Source of the DNA: Pseudisothecium myosuroides | Lineage: Eukaryota; Streptophyta; Bryopsida; Hypnales; Lembophyllaceae | Assembly: GCA_951799445.1 (NCBI GenBank) | Contig: OX637295.1 | Coordinates: 25,420,001 to 25,484,000, forward strand | Length of the DNA: 64,000 bases | Direction: 5' to 3' | In this document: piece by piece, positions 1-10,215 of the stretch | Layout: every line of letters begins with the position of its first letter | How positions within the stretch are numbered: the first letter of the stretch is position 1 | Notes under the pieces: model-generated | The model's input: only the letters and a program-made list of their open reading frames with translations | Told to the model about the DNA's origin: nothing | The model's database searches: none | Position numbers and translations under genes: made by a program

Positions 1-3
1 GCC

Positions 4-1179
4 TTAACCCCTAAAGGCCCATTGTCCCTTCAAGGGACAAATGGGATTTTGGGTACGTACCTACGGGCTGAATTTTTGTCCTGATTTTTTGAAACTTTTT
101 TTGAAGATAGAAAAATTGATAAGCTTTGTGAGAATACAATTTTTTCACAATCGGTGTCTGGGAACAACAATTATGACCAAATTAGCTCAAAATGGGGGAC
201 GGGGGCAGCCTGGGCAGCAAAAAAAAATGGACAAAAATTTGAATTTTTTTTTTAATATATTTTTTTTCTCATAGATTATATTTTTGTCTATTTGGAAAGC
301 TTTGATTCATTTCATTTGAATTTGTTATGAGAAAGTTATGGACATTCTTGTTTTTCGGGCAGGTAGAGCATCTTCTTGAAAAAAATAACTTGTAGGATTC
401 ATTAGAAGAGATTTGAGGGCTGCGAGGGGCCGTTTCAAGCTGTTCCTGCAGCTGGGAACAGTCAGAATATTAAATAAATAAATAAATAAATAAATAAAAA
501 ATATATATATAATAATTTTTTATTATTTTTTGACGTGGCACTCTCTTAGCCACGTCAGATTACTGCTCCTAGGTTGTTCCCACAGTTCCCAGGGCCAGAT
601 AACTCACAGGCTCTTAGAGCCCTCAAATCTCTTCTAATGAATTTCTGAATGAAATTTTTCAAATTTTTCAATTTTTTTTTTGCATGGTTTAGTTTACTTT
701 CTAGAACAATCCCACCATTGGGATTAGTGCATTTTAATTCCATCTAAAATATATAAATATTTTAGATTTTCCTTCTATCTTGAACATACTTCTATTTAAC
801 AATTTTCTTAAGAATGATAATTAAGTTTTTTTGAATTTTTTTTCCCCTAGACTCTCAACTCAATTCTCCACTATAAAGATCTAAAGCTCAAAAAGTTGTA
901 GTGCAAAAAATTTAAGTTAAAAATGTTCAAAGTCAAAAAATCTAGTCCCGCAATGTGCTGAAAAACTTATTTTTTTCACTTTAAACGCAGATATCTTTGC
1001 ATTCTCTGCAGTCAAAAATTCCGAAATTTTTTCCACACATTCTCATACTAGTTAGGTGTAATATCCTATGGTTAGATGTGCAAAAAAAACGTTTTTTTAA
1101 ATTTTTTACTCCTTGCTTTAGAAATGGCAGTTTTGAGTATTTTTGGGCAGAAAAAAGGCCTTGGGACTTTAGGGATTAA
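4..1179 (+). mobile_element. piggyBac-type MITE, copy 1 (with nested insertion)
   Basis: The element starts with TTAACCCCTAAAGGCCCA at 4 and ends with CTTTAGGGATTAA at 1179, so TTAA flanks both ends and the tips are imperfect inverted repeats. Just inside the left tip is a short palindrome (TTGTCCC..GGGACAA, 24-40). The interior is AT-rich and non-coding. Copies at 41083-42016 and 43824-44763 share the whole interior. Relative to those, this copy carries an extra ~240-bp hairpin-ended insertion at about 401-640. TTAA target duplication is the signature of the piggyBac superfamily. Assignment as a non-autonomous piggyBac derivative is an inference from ends and target site. Confidence 0.8.
401..640. 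mobile_element. Small hairpin-ended insertion nested in MITE copy 1
   Basis: A 21-bp perfect inverted repeat (401-421 and 618-638, tip ATTAGAAGAGATTTGAGGGC) bounds about 240 bp. The interior holds an (AAAT)n microsatellite at about 473-500 and an inner palindrome, TGACGTGGCA..GCCACGTCA (531-558). The empty site is seen in copy 2 near 41470, where the same MITE sequence runs uninterrupted. The exact target duplication cannot be fixed. A related insertion lies at 17747-18073. Confidence 0.6.
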
Positions 1180-1500
1180 CAATTAGGTTGCCTTACTTCA
1201 AGAAAGTTACTTTACAAGCCATCAAAGTCAACAAATATTTCTATAGATATATCTATTTGTACACATGGAGGTTCATGAGTCCCAATTACAACAACACCTA
1301 ATTTAAAAGTAGTACATTCTTGTACAATACAATAAATATTTATATAGTGTCAAATGCCGAGAAATGCCAAGAAATTAGTATGGGGCAACCTAATTTCACT
1401 ATTTAGTGTAGACTCTATTTCCATCAAATCTTGGTTTACAAGTGTGTTTTGAACAAATTGCAGTGACAAATCTTGTAAGACGACGAAACGGTTCGCCACC
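1180..1500. other. Intergenic, nothing recognised
   Basis: AT-rich sequence following MITE copy 1. No gene, repeat or RNA structure was recognised. Confidence 0.4.
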
Positions 1501-1504
1501 AAGC

Positions 1505-1987
1505 CTACTCAAAATGACTATGGTGCCAAAGCACAATCTCTTGACACAAGTCCCCCAACTGCGTTTTCCTATAGGAAAATGACACCAGGATTACATGGTT
1601 TACAAAACTCATAGTGACAGAAGCGCTGCAAATTTCTTTAAGAGAGGCACAGGGTTCGTCAGCTGTAGCTCCTCTTCTCTCTACTGTAGGTGCAGGTTGT
1701 GGGTCTTGTTCCCCTAGAATTCCACATGCAGTGAAGAAGTAGTTTCCTAGGCCTTGCCCTGGTGCCCGCCCAGGCATGGTAAAGCACTGACAGGTGATCA
1801 ACAGCCATAGCCAACCGAGGGCAACAACGATGCTGAAGAGCAGGAAATAAATAATGACCATGAAAGGGAAGGCCAACACCATCATGATCAATAGACACAC
1901 TATGAAAGCATCCATTAGAACTACAAGCGCGAAAACAATGGGGAATAACATGAGGAGCATGAGAGTCTCGTATAACACAAGAAACAT
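1505..1987 (-). CDS. Hypothetical multi-pass membrane protein (doubtful, possibly frameshifted)
   Basis: From the first ATG (1987) this frame gives about 160 residues. Residues 1-70 are strongly hydrophobic, made of Leu/Val/Ile/Phe/Met runs resembling two or three membrane segments; the remainder is polar and Pro/Gly-rich. A second open frame on the same strand (about 1659-2129, ATG at 2129) overlaps it and supplies a plausible upstream part, so the locus may be one gene with a frameshift or an unspliced intron. No family was recognised. The hydrophobicity could also be a by-product of base composition. Treat as hypothetical. Confidence 0.25.
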   Translation of the reverse strand: MFLVLYETLMLLMLFPIVFALVVLMDAFIVCLLIMMVLAFPFMVIIYFLLFSIVVALGWLWLLITCQCFTMPGRAPGQGLGNYFFTACGILGEQDPQPAPTVERRGATADEPCASLKEICSASVTMSFVNHVILVSFSYRKTQLGDLCQEIVLWHHSHFE

Positions 1988-2289
1988 ATGCAATGCACTC
2001 CACACACACTCCCAGAGGGCGAGGGAACCATGTGCTGGACAAAAGGGAGAATCGAAGATGGGTGTAGAAACTAGTGGATCCTACGACAGGGATAATATAC
2101 TCTCTTGCTTCTATATTCTCGCAAAGCTCCATTGTTACAAACCTCCCACAATGAACTCCAATTAAGAACACAAAATATACTTATTAACAAAAATGATTCA
2201 CAAGACATAGAACACCCAACCATAGAGAGATTCTCCTCACCCCCAAGCTCTTATATAATAGAGACTATCAACAAAGACTATGAGTTCTG

Positions 2290-2870
2290 AAGATAGACTA
2301 GGACTTCTTTTCTAACTGTAGCTTTCTATTTTTGTTTCTATCTCAAACCATCCACTAAAATAAAAGTCTTAGTTATACTTCTCCAATCGTATCTTAATCC
2401 AAATCTTAATCCAAATTAGACTACTGGGAATAACAAATAACTATATTTCCAACCCTCAAACTAGCACCAATGAAGAGTCTTTGGGGGAATACAATGCAAT
2501 ACAATACAAGAGGGAACATATGCTTGGCCAAGAATTTAGAATACAGAATTTAGAAATTTATCAGTGCTGATCTTGCTAATACAAGCGACAATAAAGGTGT
2601 AAGTTTAGCTTGGTGACATCCCGAGTATTGGGAAGTGGTTTTCTGTTGTTCGAAATTGTAAAGAACTTGTTAGAAGATTTGAAACGCTTACAGAACAGGG
2701 AATCAAAATCACAACTCTGCCTTAACAACACTAACGGAGACAATTTGTCAGGATGCAACTCTGAGATCCTTCAGTAATGAGCCAAGTCCAGAAACTCCTA
2801 ACAACATAATGCAGTACCTCAACCATCTAAAACTGTAGCCCTTCCCAAAGCAGACATACGAGCATTGCCG
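2290..2870. other. Intergenic, nothing recognised
   Basis: No supported gene. The part from about 2873 onward belongs to the segment duplicated at 12200-13680. Confidence 0.4.
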
Positions 2871-3089
2871 TTCCTTGAATATCTCAAGAAAGGTTCGCAT
2901 TGGAACCCGCTGCCTCCTACATGGACCAATTCACTAAAGTATACATAGTCATAAATTTGAGACTGACTTCATCTTGTAATCTGTAACAATGACACCATTA
3001 ATGGCTAATCATAGTTCTCGTCCTCTATTTCGTATGAAGAGACGCTGAAGGGTAAACAATACCAGCACCCACATTATCATCGCCTATAA

Positions 3090-4176
3090 TCAATCGTCGT
3101 CCTCAGCAACGTCTTCGTCTTCAGGAACACCTCTCAGGTACATCACATTGTTACATCTGCAAATACAAGAGAAAAATTGACTGAAAACGTCCAAACCTGG
3201 AAGGTCCAGAAATATTGACCAGAGCATCAAATTAAAAACATCCTTCCAGTAAATATAAGGACAATACCTGATAAGAACCTCTCCCAAGTTACCGGTAAAT
3301 GCTCCATCCACATACTCCTCCGTGCTGGCTAGCTGGAAAACACGATGAAACAACCGAAAGTGAGACCTTACACATTCAAAATCACATTCAATTTCAACTG
3401 CCAGACGGGAAGGAATTTGAAACTGAGGACTTACCTGAAGGTTCATGTACGAGTCAACCGACACCAAATAACCTGTTCCCACAAAACCATCCAAGTATCG
3501 CGATCTCGTCAGAAATTCTATTAGAACGCCCCAAACCGCCGTATCAGTACTCATGGCAAACAAAAACACTGCTTACTATTACTTATTGCAATCTATGAGT
3601 ACAGTAAACAAGTGGCGATACTGTTTACTTCTTCTGAACGACTTCGGCGGTCTAATATGCCATCCATTTATCTGTCGGTACCATTGTTATAACAGCAAAA
3701 AGACATGGCGTCGATTACTCCGACCTGTCCCACGCTCAAACACAAACCCTAATTTCGGTGCTATTAGGGCTTAGCAAGGGTTTATGAGATTCAGGAGAAT
3801 AAAATACTTCACGGCATCACTACGACCGCAGGTATCTAACACAAAGGAGTCTAACAGAAAGTGGAATAGAAGCAACGCACCTTTGTATTCCATCCCCCAC
3901 TTGAGTTTCACGATGACCGGCTTCCCTGTCAAGTCATTCAAAAAAGGCTTCGGATTCACCGGTACAGTCTGTGCAAATACCCGAAGAAAAACGCGAGGGA
4001 AAAGGTAATCCCAATCAGTTACGTACAAAATCGTGCACAATCGCAAACCTCAATCCAAGGGTTGAAAGAAAGTCCCTGCAGTAGCGCACTCAGCGTTGTA
4101 ACAATGCCCGACATTTGAATTGAAGAGCAAGAAAAGCAGCAAGTGAAGAAGACTAGGTTTAAATCTTTACCGCCAT
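3090..4176 (-). CDS. SmF: Small nuclear ribonucleoprotein F (SmF), copy A
   Basis: SmF is a subunit of the heptameric Sm ring that binds the uridine-rich Sm site of U1, U2, U4 and U5 snRNAs in the spliceosome. Five coding exons were assembled on the minus strand: 4176-4171 (Met-Ala only), 3968-3881, 3472-3435, 3332-3268 and 3156-3090. All introns are GT-AG and phases match, giving 87 residues, the normal family length. Sm1 covers roughly residues 15-50 ([39 protein letters not shown]). Sm2 includes [16 protein letters not shown], followed by an acidic tail ending EDDD. The ATG lies in exon 1 directly before a GTAAAG donor. An identical protein is encoded by copy B at 12422-13534. Identity is secure; exon edges rest on consensus and phase. 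Confidence 0.93.
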
Positions 4177-4429
4177 CGGAAGAGGAAAGGCACGAAGCTG
4201 GCGATTAGACTGGTGATGGTAGAGGTGAGATTTCGGAGACGAGGTGAAGCAACAAGTTGAGGCGAAGAGGACGTCGGAGCAGGCCCGGCTTGCATTTGGG
4301 ATGAATTCTGTTATGAGCGATGAGATATCGTGATCCACGGAGATGAGAATTTCCCTAGGCCCTGCCCGTGCAAAGCATCTGCACCGTGGCCCGGTAAGAG
4401 GCCCGGCCATTGTGCTTGGGAAATCCTTT

Positions 4430-4940
4430 GGATTATTCTAATTTGATTGATGAAATGAAATGAATGAAAAATTGCATTGTACAGCATTTATGACATTTAT
4501 TTACAAATGTAAAACTTGAAGTTGTTTGGTAAATTCAAGTTTAATAGTTTATAAAAAATCATATATTATGATTTAGCTAACTTTCTATAATATTGTCACT
4601 ATTGAAATTGACCTTTTTCAATGATTTTCTAGAGTTATATAATTAGCAACTCAATAATTCTCATTAATGTATTCAATTTTCTACTTTATAAAAATTTCAA
4701 GATAGAATATGAAATAATATAAATATGAAATATATTCTATGCATTTTGAATATCATTATTTCTTCAATATACAATATTTTCTTCAAGTTTCAAGGTACAC
4801 ATTTTTTTTCAATAAAGATAAGACTTTACCATTTAGATAGGTAGATAAAATATGATCAATGAGAACGATGAATGTTGAAGATTTCTTTGAGGCACTAACC
4901 ACAAGAAGTTGAAGCTTTGGAGACTTCTATGGTGCTCCAC
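4430..4940. other. AT-rich intergenic DNA
   Basis: Low-GC sequence upstream of SmF copy A. No gene or clear repeat structure was seen. Confidence 0.4.
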
Positions 4941-4944
4941 CGAG

Positions 4945-5465
4945 GGTAATCTAAAGTCACTAATATAATATCTCAAATTCAAAAACTCATACTTTTTTCA
5001 TATGATATTTCAAAATATCTCAACCCAATTGCATGCACTCCAAAAAAATCCCAAATTGATTTTGTAGCTCTCCTTCAAGCACAAGTGACTAAAGTCAATA
5101 GTAAATTCTCTTCTTAGAATCTCAACTTCAAAGACTCATATTTTTTTCATATGATGTCCAAAATATCTCAATCCAATTGCATGCACTCCCACTTTCACTT
5201 GCAAAAAACAAAAAATCTTAATAAAAATCCCAAATTGATTTTGTAGCTCTCTTCAAGCTCAAGTGACTACAGTCAATAAAAAAAATTCTCTTGTGATCTC
5301 AATTTCAAGAACTCATTTTTTATTCATAAGGTATCTGAAATATCTCAACTCAATTACATGCACTCTCGCTTCTACTTGACAACCCCATACAATTTTTACA
5401 ATCAAAAACCATATTGTCGCTTTGTAGCTCTTGAGTCTCAAGTGTGTCTTAGAGGTCAAGATCAA
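4945..5465. repeat. Three imperfect tandem repeats of about 165-190 bp
   Basis: The phrases AAAATATCTCAAYCCAATTGCATGC, CCCAAATTGATTTTGTAGCTCT and AAGTGACTA.AGTCAATA recur in the same order near 5010-5095, 5160-5275 and 5335-5460. The third unit is most diverged. Non-coding and AT-rich; nothing indicates a function. Confidence 0.65.
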
Positions 5466-5499
5466 CTTTTTTTTTACTTTTTGAGAAAGTACTAAGTTG

Positions 5500-5930
5500 G
5501 CAATCACTTAAAATTTGGTGAAGCATTGTATTTCTACATTCATCCATCTTTTGGACCAAAAAACACTTTTCAATCATATTCATGCACTAATTCATCCAAA
5601 TTTGACAACTTCATCCACATTTTTAATAAAAATGCAAAATTTCTGGCGAAAAAAGATTACTTTTATCTGGCGAATTATTTTGAAATGGTGCAATCTGGCC
5701 CCATGGTGAAAAAAAAAAGGGCTGGTCAGGATAGTCACATTCTTCATTCCCGACACGGTCGCTTGCTGCGACTTCCTGGACTCGCTTTGCAAATCTCTCC
5801 GTAATCCGTTCGTCACCCACCTTGCTTTCATTTCATCTTAATCAGCAAACAGCTCTATTGCTCATCTCCTCGCAGCTGCAGCCCAAGCATCCCTTGCACT
5901 TGCATTTTGCACTTCAGCTCATAAGTTAAG
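5500..5930. other. Intergenic, nothing recognised
   Basis: Short open frames on both strands here have no recognisable content. The interval leads into the upstream region of the CASTOR/POLLUX-like gene. Confidence 0.35.
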
Positions 5931-5986
5931 CTTATACGGAGTAACATAAAAGACTCGTACTCCGTATTTCACACTTGTCGGTATCT

Positions 5987-6052
5987 TAAAATCTTTTCCT
6001 TCCACTTGTAACGTAAAATATTTTCTGTTACAAGTGGAAGGAAAAGATTTTA
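5987..6052. repeat. Perfect 26-bp inverted repeat with 14-nt loop
   Basis: Arms 5987-6012 and 6027-6052 are exact reverse complements (outer tip TAAAATCTTTTCC). Partial pairing continues outward (GGTATCT against AGATATCC). The predicted hairpin lies about 1.1 kb upstream of the CASTOR/POLLUX-like start codon. It could be a tiny MITE, a small-RNA precursor or a cruciform-forming site; the sequence does not decide. Confidence 0.75.
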
Positions 6053-7175
6053 GATATCCTGACCGACGACTATTCAAACAGCGAAGTGGTCACACAAGCA
6101 CCTTGTGAGGCGGTGCCAGGCTCTGCCATTACAGTACTCTCTGTCACATTTGTGACTTCGAATTCCTTCACATGTAAGCTTGAGTCAAGATCGAAACAGG
6201 GGGTGCGTCTGTTTTTCTCTGAATTCTTCCATATCACTGTTGCGAGGACTTTCGGGAGCTTGGTATCTGTTGAGGCCGTAGCCGAAGCAGCAAGATATAG
6301 AGACAGAGAAACAAAAGAGAGAGAGGAGGGGAGTGAGATTGAAGTTGTGAAGTGCAGGAATTCGACAAGGAGGTGTGACTTGAGGGAGGTTTGATTTGGT
6401 GAAGGTAGGATTTGGGGTTTAATTTGACTTGGACTCTTGGAGTTTCTGCATTCGCGGAGGGAAGGCTGTAGCTGGTACAGGCTGTGAGGAGGTACGGTTT
6501 TGCCTGTCCTTTCTCATTTGCACAGTCCTCTATTTGGTCTGAGCTGAATTGTTGACTGTTGCGAGGATTCGTGTTGAGTGGCGCCAATTGCAAGGTTAGA
6601 GTATTGATCAATTGCGTATTTGCGCTTTCTTAGTCCAGGGGCTTGTGGGAAGGCTCTGTCGAAGTGTAGGGTTTTCAAGGACCGGCGAGTTGCTAGAATC
6701 TGCGATCAGCTGGAGAGGTAGAGAGCATTTGAGTTGAGGGTTTTACCCATCGCTTATCAGGGTGTCTGCATTGGGTTTTTGAGGTTTCATTGGTATTGGT
6801 GAATGGTGTTCTCTTCAATCGGAATATTCTGCTTGGGAAGGTAGGTTTGCCTTGAATCAGCAATTGAGTGTAGTTTGTTTTTTACTCTAACTGCTGCATC
6901 GGGGTTCCTTTGTAAGCTCTTCAACCGGTTTTCCTCCATTTCGCTCTTTGAGGTTCTGCTCATCAGCACTCTTGTGAAAGGTGGGAGATTGGTGCATACA
7001 AATTGGAGTGGATGAGACTTATGCTCGCCTGATGCATGAGGTCCATTATATGAATTTGTTGAAGCAGATTTTTGGAATGTATGGACTAAATTTGCGTGGG
7101 GTTGCCTGACAGACATCCTGCAAGTGAGGTCGAGCAGTCTCTTGGGGTTTGCTCGTCGAACAGTAGTGAAGCGCA

Positions 7176-9645
7176 ATGACGATGGACGGGGTCACGAACG
7201 AAGCAGACGACCTAAATCCCACTTCTCACCACACAGTCATCCTCGGCTGGAGCCCGAAGATTCCCTCTCTCCTCCGCCAGCTCGCCGTCGCAAACCAAAG
7301 CTTAGGCGGCGGCGAAATCACCGTCCTCGCCGCCCTTGAACTCGCCCCCATGCAACAAGAATTCGCCCTCCACAACATCGACATGCTCGGCACCACCGTG
7401 AAATTCCTCTGCGGCTCCCGCCACGACAAGAAAACCCTCCGCCACGCCGCCATCGACACCGCGAGCGCCATCATCGTCCTCGCCGAAGACGCGGACGAGA
7501 GCGATGAGCTCGCCATCCTCATCATCAAGAAAATCCTCAAAGTCGTGACTGCCAATTTTCAGGGCCACGTCGTCGTGGAAGTCATCGACGTCGAGAACGA
7601 GCCTCGCATCAAGCAAGCCGGCGGGGAGCTTGTTGAGACCGTTGTCGCGAAAGACGTCATCACGCGCCTCATGGTGCAATGCGCGCGCCAACCGGGACTC
7701 GCCCAAGTGTGGAAAGACATTCTAGGTTTTGACAAAGCTGAGTTTTACCTGAAACGATGGCCGAAACTGGACGGGATGCGCTTCATTGACGTTCTCATCA
7801 GCTTCCCTGATGCCATTCCGTGCGGCGTGAAAGTCGCAAGCCGGAATAATAAAATTGTGATCAACCCGGATAACGAGTACGTCTTAGCGGACGGCGATGA
7901 AGTGCTCGTGATTGCGGACGACGACGACTCGTACTCTCCGTCGACGTCGCTACCGGAGGTGCAGAAGCCAGCGAGGGAGGCGAAAGAGAATGGTGATGTG
8001 AAAGTGGTGAAGAAGGTGTTGTTCTGCGGGTGGCAGCGCGACATGGAAGATATGGTGCCCGTGTTGGAGGAGAGCTTGGGAATGGGGTCGGAGCTTTGGA
8101 TTTTTAGTGAAGTGCCGGAGGAGGAGCGGTTGATGCAGCAGAAAGGAGAGCTTGAGAATGTGACGCTTGTGCATAGTTTGGGGAAACCGAGCTCGAGGAA
8201 GGATTTGGAGGCTTTGCCGCTGGAAACGTTTGATTCTATTCTGCTGGTGGCGGATGGGAATGCGCCCGTTGAAGAGGCCCTGTCGACTTTGATCATGATC
8301 AAGAGTATTCAGGTTAGTAAAAATCACATTCTTAACTTCCTTTATTGATTTTTTGTGCTTTTGTGTTTTGTGTCCTGGGACAAGCGTGAAAACTTTATTT
8401 CTGCTGCAAAGGAGTTTATTTTGAAATTGTTTTCATCTGACTATATCTGTTACATTCTTTACTCATTGTGACGAGAATTTTGTAGCAAATCTTACACGGT
8501 TGGGCCGATTTCCCCTAGTTGATGAATTCTATTCAAAATATGTGCCAAATAGAAAACGGTACTCCTGATTCGTTGTAGTTTTCTGGTCCACCAGTGTCTA
8601 TTGAATCCCATTCAAATATCTGATCTGAAACTCATAACATTCTTCACCATCTTGTTGGACGAAACCATTTGTAGACTGACATGGACCGAGTAGACTAGAA
8701 TGGAGAGAACAGTGATCAAGTGGAGAGAAACGATGGCGGAATAATCAAATGGGTAGGAAAAGAATACACACCCTAAATCTTTGAAGTAGCATGAGCTGGG
8801 GTTCCAAAGAAATATCCAAATTTTCTTAGAATACATAACTTATAGGAACCACGAGGTATCGTTACACGCAATAAAAATTTCTCGAGAGGATGAAATGAGT
8901 GTACTCTCTTCAAGAATGTTACGATTTTGCGCTTCCTTAGCATTCTTGAACTTCGGACAGGGGCTTCCCATGAATCAAGGCTCTTTTCACTGTGTAAAGT
9001 CTTGAATTCAAGGTTGTCATGAATTATGGGCCACTGCAACACGAATTGTTCTTCTTACATTGACACCGTAGAAGGAACCCCCAACCCTCCCTATCCAAGA
9101 ATGTTATGTCTCGCTAAAACTTGTTTGCGCAATTTTGTTGTCCCACCAAACAGGCGAAGCGTCTCCCTTACCGCGAAGCCCGCGCCGTCCAAATCCGCCC
9201 CGCCGGCAACTCCCAAACCAGTTGGATCGACGAGCTCCAACACGCCTCCTCTCAATCCATCATCATCTCCGAGATTCTCTCCTCCCACACCAAAGAAGCC
9301 ATCGAGGACGAGGATCACAGCGAGATCGAAATCTCCGATGAGATGGTGAGCATGGCATTGGCGATGGTGGCGGAGGACAAGTGCATCAGCGGGGTGCTGG
9401 ATGAGCTTTTCGCGGAGGAAGGGAACGAGATGGTGATGCGACCGGGCGAGCTGTATCTGGATGTCGATGGGGAGGAGCTCAGTTTCTGGGATGTCATGGT
9501 GCGTGCGCGGGGGAGGAATGAGACTGTGATTGGGTATCATCGGGAGGATGAGGAAATGCCGGTGATCAATCCAGGGGAGAAAGGGGTGCGGCACAAGTGG
9601 TCGCTGGATGATAGCTTCATTGTGCTGGTGGCGGCATTGAGTTAG
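7176..9645 (+). CDS. CASTOR/POLLUX-type ion channel C-terminal domain protein, pore region absent
   Basis: CASTOR and POLLUX (DMI1) are nuclear-envelope cation channels needed for symbiotic calcium spiking; the soluble C-terminal half is an RCK-like gating region. Two exons, 7176-8312 and 9154-9645, join in phase 0 over a GTTAGT..CAG intron of 841 bp to give 542 residues. Family landmarks run in order: HTVILGWSPK, SLGGG, IIVLAEDAD, GELVETVVAKDVITRLMVQCARQPG (about 150-175), LDGMRFIDVLISFP, KKVLFCGWQRDMEDM, LPLETFDSILLVAD, then in exon 2 SIIISEIL, EMVSMALAMVAEDK, ELFAEEGNEM and KWSLDD. The usual N-terminal membrane segments and pore are missing. An in-frame TGA at 7167-7169 precedes the ATG, and no pore-coding exon was seen in the 1.5 kb upstream. 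Either a soluble paralogue, or upstream exons spliced in (an acceptor-like CACACAG sits at 7229-7235). It lies between the two SmF copies. Confidence 0.85.
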
Positions 9646-9719
9646 GGTTTGGCTCTCGTGTATTGTAAGTTTTTGTCGCCTTCTTCTACTATTTTCACTG
9701 CCTGTGGGGGTCCTTCTGG

Positions 9720-10215
9720 GGATCCATGTAGGATTTCTGCTTCTGTGAATCGTAATTGTTGGTCTCCTTCTTCAGCTTTCGTCGTTTCCTTTTGGGAATC
9801 TATTTAGAGTTTTGCTTGTGGGAATTGGAAGTGTTGGTCTCCTGCTTCAGCTGTCTTCGTTTCCTCTGGGGATTCATTTAGGGTTTTGTTTCTGTGAGTT
9901 GTAATTGCTTGTCTCGTTCTTCAGCTTCCTCCATTTCCTCTGGGGATCCTTCTTCTGGGGATCCATTTTCTGTGAATCGTAAGTATTAGTCTCCTTCAGC
10001 TTTCTTCGTTTCCTCTGGGGATCCATTCAGGGTTTTGCTTGTGGGAATTGGAAGTGTTGGTCTCCTTCGTTGGCTTTCTTCATTTCCTCTGGGGATCCAT
10101 TTAGGGTTTTGTTTTTAAGAATTGAAAGTATTGGTCTCCTTCCTCAGTTTTCGTCATTTCCTCTGAGAATTCATTGAGGGGTTATGCTTCTGGGAATTTG
10201 AAGTGGTATTCTGTG
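9720..10215. repeat. Degenerate minisatellite, about 75-bp unit, about seven copies
   Basis: The phrases TTTCCTCTGGGGATCCATT, AGGGTTTTG, GTGGGAATTGGAAGTGTTGG and TCTCCTTCTTCAGCTTTC recur in order from just after the CASTOR/POLLUX-like stop codon. The array probably lies in its 3' UTR. Units differ by substitutions and small indels. Confidence 0.75.

Noticed and set aside
473..520. (AAAT)n and AT-dinucleotide run
   Set aside because: Simple microsatellite inside the nested insertion; no further meaning.
7226..7706. Long minus-strand open frames opposite the CASTOR/POLLUX-like exon
   Set aside because: Acidic or Arg/Ser-rich low-complexity translations that mirror the GC-rich codons of the sense gene; no domain.
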